From NCBI GenBank assembly GCA_032718475.1, contig JAUCBJ010008283.1:1-60633 (forward strand): a stretch of DNA of 60,633 nt, given 5' to 3'. Position 1 is the first letter of the stretch, and each line of letters opens with the position of its first letter. The DNA comes from Nemertoderma westbladi (Eukaryota; Xenacoelomorpha; Nemertodermatida; Nemertodermatidae). The notes below the pieces were generated by a model. The model ran no database searches, was not told the origin of the DNA, and saw only the letters and a list, made by a program, of their open reading frames with translations. The translations under genes were made by a program, and so were the position numbers. Positions 44,574-56,500 of this stretch are shown here, one piece after another.

Positions 44574-46566
44574 AAGAGAATTCGAAATTTTCGAGTGATT
44601 ATTTTTAAACATCAATAACTTCTGTTCTACAGGACCGTTTGATCTGAAACTTTTTTCATTGGATAGAGGATAGATTGTAGTGTGTGAAATAGGATACAAC
44701 TTGGGAAAAGACGCATGTGCACTTAGTGCATAATGCACTTAAAAAGTACACATTTTTCGATATTTTAAACACTATTATTTCCAGTTCTATTCATCGTAGA
44801 ATAGAATTAAAATGTAGTTTGGAGTGATTTCTAACTATAATCGTAACATTTGTTTAACTTTTTATGTATATAAAGTGATTTAAAATGCCCATGAATATGG
44901 TCCAAAATCGCAAATGTCGCGATTTATTAAATTGGATTTTTTACACTTTTAGTGACTGACACTTGATCATACACCATCGTAGATCGGTAGAGGATAAACA
45001 TAAGTTTGTTAAATAAGAACCACCATTACAATCTGCTAAAGTGCACTTGTACAAATAAATGTGCAAAAGTGCAAATTTTTTAATAAGGTCAAATTATATA
45101 GCATTGGGTTCTTTTCTTTGCAGATACTTTATTTTCATATTAATATGTTGTTTGGCTCATACTGAGCGCATTAGGGATAAGTGTACAAATAACCGGCCCT
45201 TATTAAGGCTTCGATTGGGTTAATAAATAAAACATAAGGTTGTAATATTCTAAAAAACCAGTGTGATATTAAATGCACTTTAAACAATAAATAGAGATCA
45301 ATTAACAAATGGATAATAATATTATTATATATTTCGGATAATAAAGGGCCGGGCCTATCCCGGAACTACTACTACTATTAGTTGACCACACAATAAAAAA
45401 CTCGCACAATTTTGTACTTATTATATCGCTTCAAATTAATTCAACAGTGGATATTTGGGGGAAGGGGGAAGTTACAGTGTGCATTCGGGGGAAGTTTGGT
45501 GAACTGCATTTATGCAGTGAATCCAAACTTCCCCCTTTGATATATCATATACTTAAGACATGCTAGGGTGACGGGGAAATATTTGTTACTGTCACACTTT
45601 GCTTCCATTTATCCTATCCTTTATTATTACCCCAGTCAGATAAGAGATAATAATCAGTAAAAACTAAACTAAACTGTCTTTCATGCAAACAAATTTCTAA
45701 TTAAAGACGGGTGAATGACCATGACCATGGAAATAATTTTAAATATAATCGTATATCAACTCTTTGGGGAGGCTTCCAAACCCGAAAACAATTATTTCGT
45801 TACATATATTATAGTAAATAACGTTGTATGTTCTTCTTCCTCTCATAATAAAATGTATATGAAATATCTCTGATCGCTGTGCCCTGAACATTTCACAACC
45901 AAAATGTTTCAGTGTGAAAAGTGTAGGCCTACCACACCCCGCCCAAACAGCCGCAAACGCATAGCCAACAAATTTAACAAAAGGTTACATACATGTTGGG
46001 TTCATGACGAGATGAGTGAAAATTGAGCGCATAATATAAAGTAAAAAATTAAGAGTCGCGCCTGGCTCTCCTCCACTTTCTTACCCAATGGAAATGTTGT
46101 TGTTTTAATCTAATATTGGGGCGGCTTTCTCTCGTTAATCTTGTTAATGTGAAGTTATTAACACAAAAATTAATTATATGAGTTGAAATAAAGGGGTGAC
46201 ATAGACACAGTTCAGTTGGCCCAATATTGACATAATTGGGATTTGCGAATGGAATCGTAAGTGTAATAGTGTAGGTTTATGTTAATTCCTAAGGTGAAGG
46301 GACAAACACATTTTTTTGTTCAAATTAAGTTAAGTTAGTGAAAATAAAGTGTTATAATCAAAACAAAGACTAATCCTACAACATTTCACAAAAAAATATT
46401 TCAAGATTTTCAGGATCCAAACTGTCTCCAGATTTTCACAGATTTCGCGATCAATCGTCACAAAAGAGCTTCTCCGTTTTTCACTTCTGTTGATCGTACA
46501 GGCCTCTCATATTTGTCTCATTTGAATCACAAACGTCATTTTAGTGGGGGTAGACACCATGAAAAC
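44574..46566. other. No gene seen; one strong hairpin
   Basis: Unique AT-rich sequence. At 45487-45535 a near-perfect hairpin: gggggaagtttgg pairs with ccaaacttccccc, with an inner actgcat/atgcagt stem. Confidence 0.6.
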
Positions 46567-47188
46567 GGATCAGGATTGCCATTACAATAACAGTCTACTA
46601 GGTACTGGATCAGGATTGTCATTACAATAACAGTCTACTAGCTACTGGATCAGGATTGTCATTACAATAACAGTCTACTAGCTACTGGATCAGGATTCTC
46701 ATTACAATAACAGTCTACTAGCTACTGGATCAGGATTGTCATTACAATAACAGTCTACTGACTACTGGATCAGGATTGTCATTACAATAACAGTCTACTA
46801 GCTACTGGATCAGGATTGTCATTACAATAACAGTCTACTAGGTACTGGATCAGGATTGTCATTACAATAACAGTCTACTAGCTACTGGATCAGGATTCTC
46901 ATTACAATAACAGTCTACTAGCTACTGGATCAGGATTGTCATTACAATAACAGTCTACTGGCTACTGGATCAGGATTGTCATTACAATAACAGTCTACTA
47001 GGTACTGGATCAGGATTGTCATTACAATAACAGTCTACTAGGTACTGGATCAGGATTCTCATTACAATAACAGTCTACTGGCTACTGGATCAGGATTCTC
47101 ATTACAATAACAGTCTACTAGCTACTGGATCAGGATTGTCATTACAATAACAGTCTACTGGATCAGGATTGTCATTACAATAACAGTC
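46567..47188. repeat. Minisatellite, 40-bp unit, about 15 copies
   Basis: The unit contains ggatcaggattgtcatta followed by caataacagtctactagcta. Variants: gtc or ctc in the middle, and agcta, aggta or tgacta at the end. The last unit is shortened. Confidence 0.95.
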
Positions 47189-47689
47189 AACAACTAACGA
47201 TAAGGTGCACCCGGATCACGCACCTGCGGTGGCAGTGTTCTTATTTTAGTCTATATTATTAAATAATAATATTGTTATTTGTAACTTTGTAAGTGTTACT
47301 GCGATTATATTGAAATGAAAGGGGAAAGTGTTTTTTTGAAACTGCTAAAGTTTGAAACATAAAGTGGAGGATGTGGAGTGAATAAAATGGAGGGTTTTAA
47401 GGACCTGTAAATATATAACTACTGTATGAGTTGAGTTACTGTCAATATGTCAAGTTGCTGTCAGTTAAGATGCTGTCGGAGGTCTAGCGGTTTGGATATG
47501 ACCATGCCACACACTTGCATCCGATTCTCCATGTGCAGGGGTGCAGCAATTCTGTAAAAGTAGGGACGAGGAAGTTCCAGTACAGATCAGAAAGTCGCTG
47601 TTTCAGTCCTGTATGGCGCGCGAAGTAAACTTCGTGTGGTAGTAGGTTGACTAGCCTCTGAGAAGGTACCTGAAGTTGAACATTCGATC

Positions 47690-47762
47690 TCAAAGCGAAC
47701 ACATTCGCAAAGCGAACATATTCGCAAAGCGAACACATTCGCAAAGCGAACACATTCGCAAC
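47690..47762. repeat. Short tandem repeat, 18-bp unit, 4 copies
   Basis: attcgcaaagcgaacaca repeated four times with one substitution. Confidence 0.9.
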
Positions 47763-48878
47763 TTTAAAAAATTACCTAAAAGTGCATTTTTTCCACATTG
47801 AAAAGAATCTTTCGAATTGAAAGAACTGTTTCTCATAGCAAATAATACTTTATAATTTAAAAATGTACATGCCGTTCTTGGCCACCGTAACAATGAATAG
47901 TAATAGGTATAGTAATAGGAATAGTGAATAGGTAAATACTTAATTAATTTATTATGTACCTGTTCTGCGTAATTACCAAGACGGAAATATTGTTTTCTTT
48001 TATAAGTTGTTTAATTATTGATTACAGTCATAGTATCTTAAATTGTTTTTGGAAACGTAAGTTAAGTGACACATGCACATTCGGGATATATACCGTAAAT
48101 GGTTGAACGATGCTTTCCGCACATTCGGGTGCCACCAGTTGCTTTTGTAAGTACATAAGGTTATTATGGCCAGATAAGATACGTTACATGCCTGATCAAT
48201 TATTGCAAAGAGAATATGCAAATGTGTTATGAATAATAATGAGAATGCAAAGGCAAACATTATTGTACAGATTAATTAAAATAGCTGCTACATTGACTTT
48301 ATATTTTGTCTGCAAAACGAAATATTTGAATTCACTAAAAGTTATTAAGGGGAATCACATGAAAGTTTTTTTATATGATAGATCAAAGATGGGGCAACAT
48401 AACTATCAGGCGAAATTTTGTGTGAAAATAATTCTAAACCGCTAGGTGGCGCTGCAAATGTATGCTAAATTTTTAGGTTTGTTATAAATAGTATTAAATT
48501 TTATTAACAAAAATTTCGAAAAGTTGTCTGATGCTTTTATGCAGGGTGGCTATATAGACACCCACAGAAAGTTTCAGTGTATTTGTTCAAAAATTGTAGA
48601 AGTAGTACCGGTAGGGTTTTGAAGTTGACAATTTCATAAAAAAAGTATTTGGAGATAATCGACCTTTCATTATATATAGTAATAGTAATTTCAATAGGAA
48701 TCCCTAAATGGAAATTGTTATAACTTGAAAACTAAAAGAGCTATTAAATAGCGGTTTTCAGATTTGGAAACACCATTTAATTTCTACATATTTTTGACCC
48801 CCCCCCCCCCCCCCCCCTTAATGCAACACCAAACTGCATTTATCAAATATTAAAATAAATATTTTACTAAATCGACAT
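47763..48878. other. No gene seen
   Basis: AT-rich sequence with stops in all frames; a run of about 20 C near 48800 precedes the next array. Confidence 0.5.
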
Positions 48879-49613
48879 TACCGGTATCGGTATCGTTAGG
48901 TACCGGTATCATTAGGTACCGGTATCATTAGGTACCGGAATCATTAGGTACCGGAATCATTAGGTACCGGAATCATTAGGTACCGGTATCATTACGTACC
49001 GGTATCATTAGGTACCGGAATCATTATGTACCGGTATCATTAGGTACCGGTATCATTAGGTACCGGTATCATTAGGTACCGGTATCCTTAGGTACCGGTA
49101 TCATTAGGTACCGGTATCATTAGGTACCGGTATCATTAGGAAACATTACCGGTATCATTAGGTACCGGAATCATTAGGTACCGGTATCATTAGGAAAGAT
49201 TACCGGTATCATTAGGTACCGGAATCATTAGGTACCGGAATCATTAGGTACCGGAATCATTAGGTACCAGTATCATTAGGTACCGGAATCATTAGGTACC
49301 GGTATAATTAGGTACCGGTATCATTAGGTACCGGTATCATTAGGTACCGGTATCATTAGGTACTGGTATCATTAGGTACCGGTATCATTAGGTACCGGTA
49401 TCCTTAGGTACCGGTATCATTAGGTACCGGTATCATTAGGTACCGGTATCATTAGGTACCGGTATCATTAGGTACCGGAATCATTAGGTACCGGTATCAT
49501 TAGGTACCGGTATCATTAGGTACCGGTATCATTAGGTACCGGTATCATTAGGAAACATTACCGGTATCATTAGGTACCGGTATCATTAGGAAACATTACC
49601 GGTATCATTAGGA
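48879..49613. repeat. Minisatellite, 16-bp unit with palindrome, about 45 copies
   Basis: The unit taccggtatcattagg holds the 8-bp palindrome taccggta. Variants are ccggaatc, tccttagg and an insertion unit aaacattaccgg near 49140, 49195, 49552 and 49590. Confidence 0.95.
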
Positions 49614-51190
49614 AATGTATTTTTTAAGCACATTTACATATTTGTAATTTTGCTTAAAAAATAATCGTATGAATGTTAAAAAAATAATTGCTGTCATCAG
49701 AACATAAATAATATTAGCGATTAATATTAGAAGCCTGTTGATGTGAAAAAAAATCATTAAGTTACAATAAAATTGAAATTCCTGACTAAAATCTCAAAGT
49801 CACATTGCTTTCGCAGAGGAAATGAATACAATGAAAAACTACTTATTTCACTTCCCAAATTATGTTTTTATAGGAATTTATCAGTAAAATCGTATCAAAA
49901 CGTAATAGTTATGTTTCACAAATAACTTTATGAGAGAGATACGAGGCATCTGGGAAACAAATAATTCAATAATTGCCTTTAAAAATGTCATTGTGATAAC
50001 GAGTTTACAAATTCAGCGAAACTTTTATACATAAATAATAATTATTGATAAATATTATTTAATATTGTTGAATAATAATTAATTATAATTCACTTTTATA
50101 TAATAAGAGGTCATTTACAGCTACAACTGTCGTCTGTAGAAGCCAGGTATTATTTGTTTAGTTTTGTTTGGGCCACAGAGTGGATCAATAGATTACCATA
50201 TATTTGCCAGATTATTTCGCGATAAAATGAATATATAATAATTAACCAAACGTACCCAATTAAGGTTTATTGTTAAACGCACCTCAGAATCCAAACATAC
50301 TTAATTTTACGTAAAAAGAAAAAAAACGTCAAAAATTGCAGATAAAAGAAAAAACTAAAAATAATTACAAATGAAAGGCAAGTGCGATAGATCGGTAAAC
50401 CGGGCTATAGAATAAACAAATATTTATAATAATATTACATTACTTAAATACTAGAAATGAATTGACAAACGTGTGCAACCAGGAAACTAAGCAAAATTAT
50501 TTTATTTTAATTATTTATTTATTAGTCGGACATGAAGTAAAAACCTTACCGGTGGGTATGTAATTGCAAAACAAACTGAAAAGCAGCCGATACCAGAAAG
50601 CACCAGGACGAAGCGGTCAAAGATGGGAGTCAAAAGGGGGAGACCGTGCCCAACAAAATCTAGACACATCGTGGAGACCCCAATACACTGAGTGACAGGC
50701 GAGTTGTTGAAGCACTTCAACGTTCCCCATACCATACCTTATTGCACGTTCTGTAAAAGTGCAGCAATTAATATAATCAATTGATACATTCCAACCCATC
50801 ATCAATGAGCGGAAACGTGATTGGCTCATGTTTGTGGTGCTGCTTCCCAGTGGATAATTTGTTAGTTATGCCTCTACCACCTAGTCTCATAGTGCCCGTT
50901 GGGACTCCCTTTGGGACGCACTTAGCTTATTGATAATCCGCCCTATCGGACTAAACCAGCCGATCAGCTGTCAGCTGATCGGTGATTCCCTACAACTAAT
51001 CTAGGTTGGGCTCTATAGTTTGTGTTGGTTATACAGTTATACACACCTAGACATACATAGAGTTTCTTAAAATAGTTGAATTTCAAATTAAAGATTTTTG
51101 TATCAAAACGTCTGTTTGCAGTTCAAGGAAACTGAAAAATAGACCAACTTAATTTGAAAGCAGAATACGAGGTATAGTATGGGTAGATGT
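49614..51190. other. No gene seen; one perfect palindrome
   Basis: AT-rich. 50960-50982 is a 23-base perfect palindrome, ccgatcagctg on each side of a central t. No exon or element is recognised. Confidence 0.5.
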
Positions 51191-52775
51191 TGGTTCCAGG
51201 ACGGGACAGGATACGATACGATACGATACGATACGATACGATACGATACGATACGATACGATACGAAACGATACGAAACGATACGATACGATACGATACG
51301 ATACGATACGATACGATACGATACGATACGATACGATACGATACGATACGATACGATACGATACGATACGATACGATACGATACGATACGATACGATACG
51401 ATACGATACGATACGATACGATACGATACGATACGATACGATACGATACGATACGATACGATACGATACGATACGATACGATACGATACGATACGATACG
51501 ATACGATACGATACGATACGATACGATACGATACGATACGATACGATACGATACGATACGATACGATACGATACGATACGATACGATACGATACGATACG
51601 ATACGATACGATACGATACGATACGATACGATACGATACGATACGATACGATACGATACGATACGATACGATACGATACGATACGATACGATACGATACG
51701 ATACGATACGATACGATACGATACGATACGATACGATACGATACGATACGATACGATACGATACGATACGATACGATACGATACGATACGATACGATACG
51801 ATACGACACGATACGATACGATACGATACGATACGATACGATACGATACGATACGATACGATACGATACGATACGATACGATACGATACGATACGATACG
51901 ATACGATACGATACGATACGATACGATACGATACGATACGATACGATACGATACGATACGATACGATACGATACGATACGATACGATACGATACGATACG
52001 ATACGATACGATACGAAAACGGATTTTCGTATTTCGTATCGCAGTATTTTATTCGTATCGAATTTCGTATCGTATCATAAAAATTGACTTCTAATCGTAT
52101 AATACGAATAAATATTTTTCGTATTTCGTATCGTATTTTCGTATCTTATTATTTTGTAAATATTATGTTTTTAACAGTCAAACGAGAGATCACACCACTT
52201 ATTTATTTACATTGTTTTTTTCTAAAAATTGGTGTATAAATTAGGTTGAAGCTTATAGTTTTATTATGTCAATAAAATGTGTAAGTAAGACAGGAGGATC
52301 GTTAATCACATTTGTAATAATTAACTGTAGAATAATGATAAAAATACCACCGAAATATAATATAATAAAGTTTTTAGGAGAATGGGGGCATTAGGCCTAG
52401 GAAGGTACATCAGTACAGTATGCATAAAGTGGCATGGTAATATGTTAACGCCTACTCTTGGGCCGTGTTGCATAACGTCGTTATGGATGTTGTAGCCAGA
52501 CACATTGAAATAATAAATATTTGTCTATTATAGAGATTTAAATGATTTTCTAAGTGCAATACAAATTAGTACAATACATATATTTTATCAACTTTTTAGA
52601 TAAAATACGATACGAAAAAAATACGAAACATTTTTCGTATTTCGTGTCGTATCTTGGATTTTTCGTATCGTATCATATTTTTTCAAAATTGAATTCGTTT
52701 CGTTTCGTGAAAAATTGGTTCGTATCGTATCGTATTTTCGTATCGTATCGTATCGTATCCTGTGCCTGGTTCCAG
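51191..52775. mobile_element. Inverted-repeat element carrying an ATACG array
   Basis: The left arm begins gggacaggatacgatacg; the right end, read in reverse, begins ggcacaggatacgatacg. Between 52020 and 52760 the pentamer appears in the opposite orientation (cgtat) in several patches. The 9-bp word tggttccag lies directly outside both ends (51191-51199 and 52767-52775), consistent with a target duplication. No transposase. It may be a foldback or MITE-type element whose ends expanded as satellite. Confidence 0.55.
51210..52015. repeat. ATACG pentanucleotide array, about 161 copies
   Basis: 806 bases of nearly pure atacg, with only a few changed units (three near 51260 and 51805). Period 5 gives long open frames in several phases (RYDTI, SYRIV) that are not genes. 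Confidence 0.98.
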
Positions 52776-53081
52776 CCTGGTCCCAGCCTGGTTCCAGGTC
52801 ATAATAACTTCACCTTGTGATCCAAACTATCAATTTATATATAAGTTTGTTTGCCATGGTACATTGATTTCAATGACTGGTTGCCATTTAACCGGATTTT
52901 CTAATTAATCCTAATCGGCTCACCTATTAACTGCCCTTATAGTTAGTAGAGTAATGCGAAGTTTGTTTCTATTGTGTTTTGCTATACAGTAGAGTTATAA
53001 AATAGACTTGAATTATTAAATTTTTGACGATATAATGGGGGGGGAGACTAGATTTTCAAATATTTGAGTGAGACCTAGCCT

Positions 53082-53222
53082 AAGCTACACTGTGTACACT
53101 AAGCTACACTACACTAAGTGTACACTAAGCTACACTACACTAAGTGTACACTAAGCTACACTACACTAAGTGTACACTAAGCTACACTACACTACACCAA
53201 GTGTACAATAAGCTACACTAAG
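53082..53222. repeat. Short tandem repeat, 26-bp unit, about 5 copies
   Basis: The unit contains ctacactacactaagtg followed by tacactaag; lies just downstream of the globin stop on the opposite strand. Confidence 0.9.
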
Positions 53223-53448
53223 CGACCTGGAACCTAGTAGAGTAAACACATTATACATGAAAAATAATAATTTTAAAGGATAGTTTAGGCGCTTATCAAA
53301 AATACATCACATCACTCTCACTTGAGTAAAAGGGCACACTATGAATACACCACCTTCTCAGCTAAGGGAAATTTCCTTAGCGAAACTTGATGATATTCAA
53401 TAGCTTCCTGAGCGTGTTCATAAATTAAATGAATCTGACATCGTTTCA

Positions 53449-53598
53449 TCACATTTTCGGCTGACCGGAGCTCTTCATCCCTTCCAAAATGCCGAACACT
53501 AAGGCTTCCCAAAGAACACCCCATGCGGCGGCGGCTTCGTCGCTCAAAGACCCACCATTTAGTTCAACAACAGTCCCAAATAGAGCCGGTTTTAAACA
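53449..53598 (-). CDS. Globin exon 3: helices G (end) and H
   Basis: After acceptor tttattttcag (53599 onward on the - strand). Encodes CLKPALFGTVVELNGG, then AAAAWGVLWEALVFGILEGM and a short tail ending PKM. 49 codons plus stop. Similarity to globin H helix: Trp after an Ala run, then a hydrophobic helix. Confidence 0.93.
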   Translation of the reverse strand, partial: CLKPALFGTVVELNGGSLSDEAAAAWGVLWEALVFGILEGMKSSGQPKM

Positions 53599-56500
53599 CT
53601 GAAAATAAATAGTAATTAATAATTAATAAAATAGAAATTAATCCGATAAAATATAATAAAACCTCCATTTCATTGTGTAAAACGAGAAAAGATACGTGAC
53701 TGCGCGATTTTAAAGCAAACAGTCGGCCGAAGCCTGAGGCGACCCGAAGGCTCCTCATTTCGATATCTGCTACCTGAAGGTAGGGGTGGGAGCTACTCCT
53801 ATCTGCTACCCGAGGGTAGGGGTGGCCGCTACTCATATCTACTACCCGAAGGTAGGGGTGGCCGCTACTCATATCTGCTACCGGAAGGTAGGGGTGGGTG
53901 CTACTCCTATCTGCTACCCGAAGGTAGGGGTGGGCGCTACTCCTATCTGCTACCCGAGGGTAGGGGTGGGCGCTACTCCTATCTGCTACCCGAAGGTAGG
54001 GGTGGGAGCTACTCCTATTTGCTACCCGAAGGTAGGGGTGGGCGCTACTCCTATCTGCTACCCGAAGGTTGGGGCGGGCGCTACTCCTATCTGCTACCCG
54101 AAGGTAGGGGTGGACGCTACTCCTATCTGCTACCCGAGGGTAGGGGTGGGCACTACTCCAATATACTACACGAAGGTAGGGGTGGGCGCTACTCCTATCT
54201 GCTACCCGAAGGTAGGGGTGGGTGCTACTCATATCTGCTACCCGAAGGTAGGGGTGGGCGCTACTCCTATCTGCTACCCGAAGGTTGGGGCGGGCGCTAC
54301 TCCTATCTGCTACCCGAAGGTAGGGGTGGACGCTACTCCTATCTGCTACCCGAGGGTAGGGGTGGGTACTACTCCAATATACTACACGAAGGTAGGGGTG
54401 GGCGCTACTCCTATCTGCTACCCGAAGGTAGGGGTGGACGCTACTCATATCTGCTACCGGAAGGTAGGGGTGGGCGCTACTCCTATCTACTACCCGAAGG
54501 TAGGGGTGGCCGCTACTCATATCTGCTACCGGAAGGTAGGGGTGGGCGCTACTCCAATATACTACACGAAGGTAGGGGTGGGCGCTACTCCTATCTGCTA
54601 CCCGAAGGTAGGGGTGGACGCTACTCATATCTGCTACCGGAAGGTAGGGGTGGGCGCTACTCATATCTACTACCCGAAGGTAGGGGTGGCCGCTACTCCT
54701 ATCTGCTACCTGAAGGTATGGGTGGGCGCAATTCCTATCTGCTAGCCGAGGGTAGGGGTGGGCGCTACTCCTATCTGCTACCCGAAGGTAGGGGTGGGAG
54801 CTACTCCTATTTGCTTCCCGAAGGTAGGGGTGGGCGCTACTCCAATCTGCTACCTGAAGGTAGGGGTGGGCGCTACTCCTATCTGCTACCCGAGGGTAGG
54901 GGTGGGCGCTACTCCTATCTGCTACCCGAAGGTAGGGGTGGGCGCTACTCCTATCTGCTACCCGAAGGTAGGGGTGGGCGCTACTCCTATCTGCTACCCG
55001 AAGGTAGGGGTGGCCGCTACTCATATCTGCTACCCGAAGGTGGCGAAGGTAGGGGTGGGCGCTACTCCTATCTGCTACCCGAAGGTAGGGGTGGGCGCTA
55101 CTCATATCTGCTACCGGAAGGTAGGGGTGGGCGCTACTCCTATCTGCTACCCGAGGGTAGGGGTGGGCGCTACTCCTATCTGCTACCCGAGGGTAGGGGT
55201 GGGTGCTACTCCTATCTGCTACCCGAGGGTAGGGGTGGGCGCTACTCCTATCTGCTACCCGAGGGTAGGGGTGGGCGCTACTCATATCTGCTACCCGGAA
55301 GGTAGGGGTGGGCGCTACTCCTATCTGCTACCCGAAGGTAGGGGTGGGCGCTACTCCTATCTGCTACCCGGAGGTAGGGGTGGGCGCTACTCCTATCTGC
55401 TACCCGAAGGTAGGGGTGGGCGCTACTCCTATCTGCTACCCGAAGGTAGGGGTGGGCGCTACTCCTATCTGCTACCCGAGGGTAGGGGTGGGCGCTACTC
55501 CTATCTGCTACCCGAAGGTAGGGGTGGCCGCTACTCCTATCTGCTACCCGAAGGTAGGGGTGGGCGCTACTCCTATCTGCTACCCGAAGGTAGGGGTGGG
55601 CGCTACTCATATCTGCTACCCGAAGGTAGGGGTGGCCGCTACTCATATCTGCTACCCGAAGGTAAGGGTGGGCGCTACTCCTATCGCTACGCGAGGGTAG
55701 GGGTGGGCGCTACTACTATCTGCTACCCGAAGGTAGGGGTGGGCGCTACTCATATCTGCTACCCGAAGGTAGGGGTGGGCGCTACTCCTATCTGCTACCC
55801 GAATGGTAGGGGTGGGTGCTACTCCTATCTGCTACCCGAGGGTAGGGGTGGATGCTACTCCTCCTATCTGCTACCCGAAGGTAGGGGTGGGCGCTACTCC
55901 TATCTGCTACCCGAAGGTAGGGGTGGGCGCTACTCATATCTGCTACCCGAAGGTAGGGGTGGGCGCTACTCCTATCTGCTACCCGAAGGTAGGGGTGGGC
56001 GCTACTCCTATCTGCTACCCGAGGGTAGGGGTGGGTGCTACTCCTATCTGCTACCCGAGGGTAGGGGTGGGAGCTACTCCTATCTGCTACCCGAAGGTAG
56101 GGGTGGGTGCTACTCCTATCTGCTACCAGAAGGTAGGGGTGGGCGCTACTCCTATCTGCTACCAGAAGGTAGGGGTGGGCGCTACTCCTATCTGCTACCC
56201 GAAGGTAGGGGTGGGCGCTACTCCTATCTGCTACCCGAAGGTAGGGGTGGGTGCTACTCCTATCTGCTACCCGAGGGTAGGGGTGGGCGCTACTCCTATC
56301 TGCTACCCGAAGGTAGGGGTGGGCGCTACTCCTATCTGCTACCCGAGGGTAGGGGTGGGCGCTACTCCTATCTGCTACCGAAGGTAGGGTGGGTGCTACT
56401 CCTCATCTGCTACCCGAAGGTAGGGGTGGGCGCTACTCCTATCTGCCCCGGGTAGGGGTGGGAGCTACTCCTATTTGCTACCCGAAGGTAGGGGTGGGCG

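Noticed and set aside
47484-47893. 67- and 89-codon frames with RFANVFALRMCSL repeats
   Set aside because: They come from the 18-bp tandem repeat at 47690-47762 and have no further support.
51123-52087. RYDTI and SYRIV repeat proteins of about 230-300 residues
   Set aside because: Pure ATACG array, open in several phases by composition.
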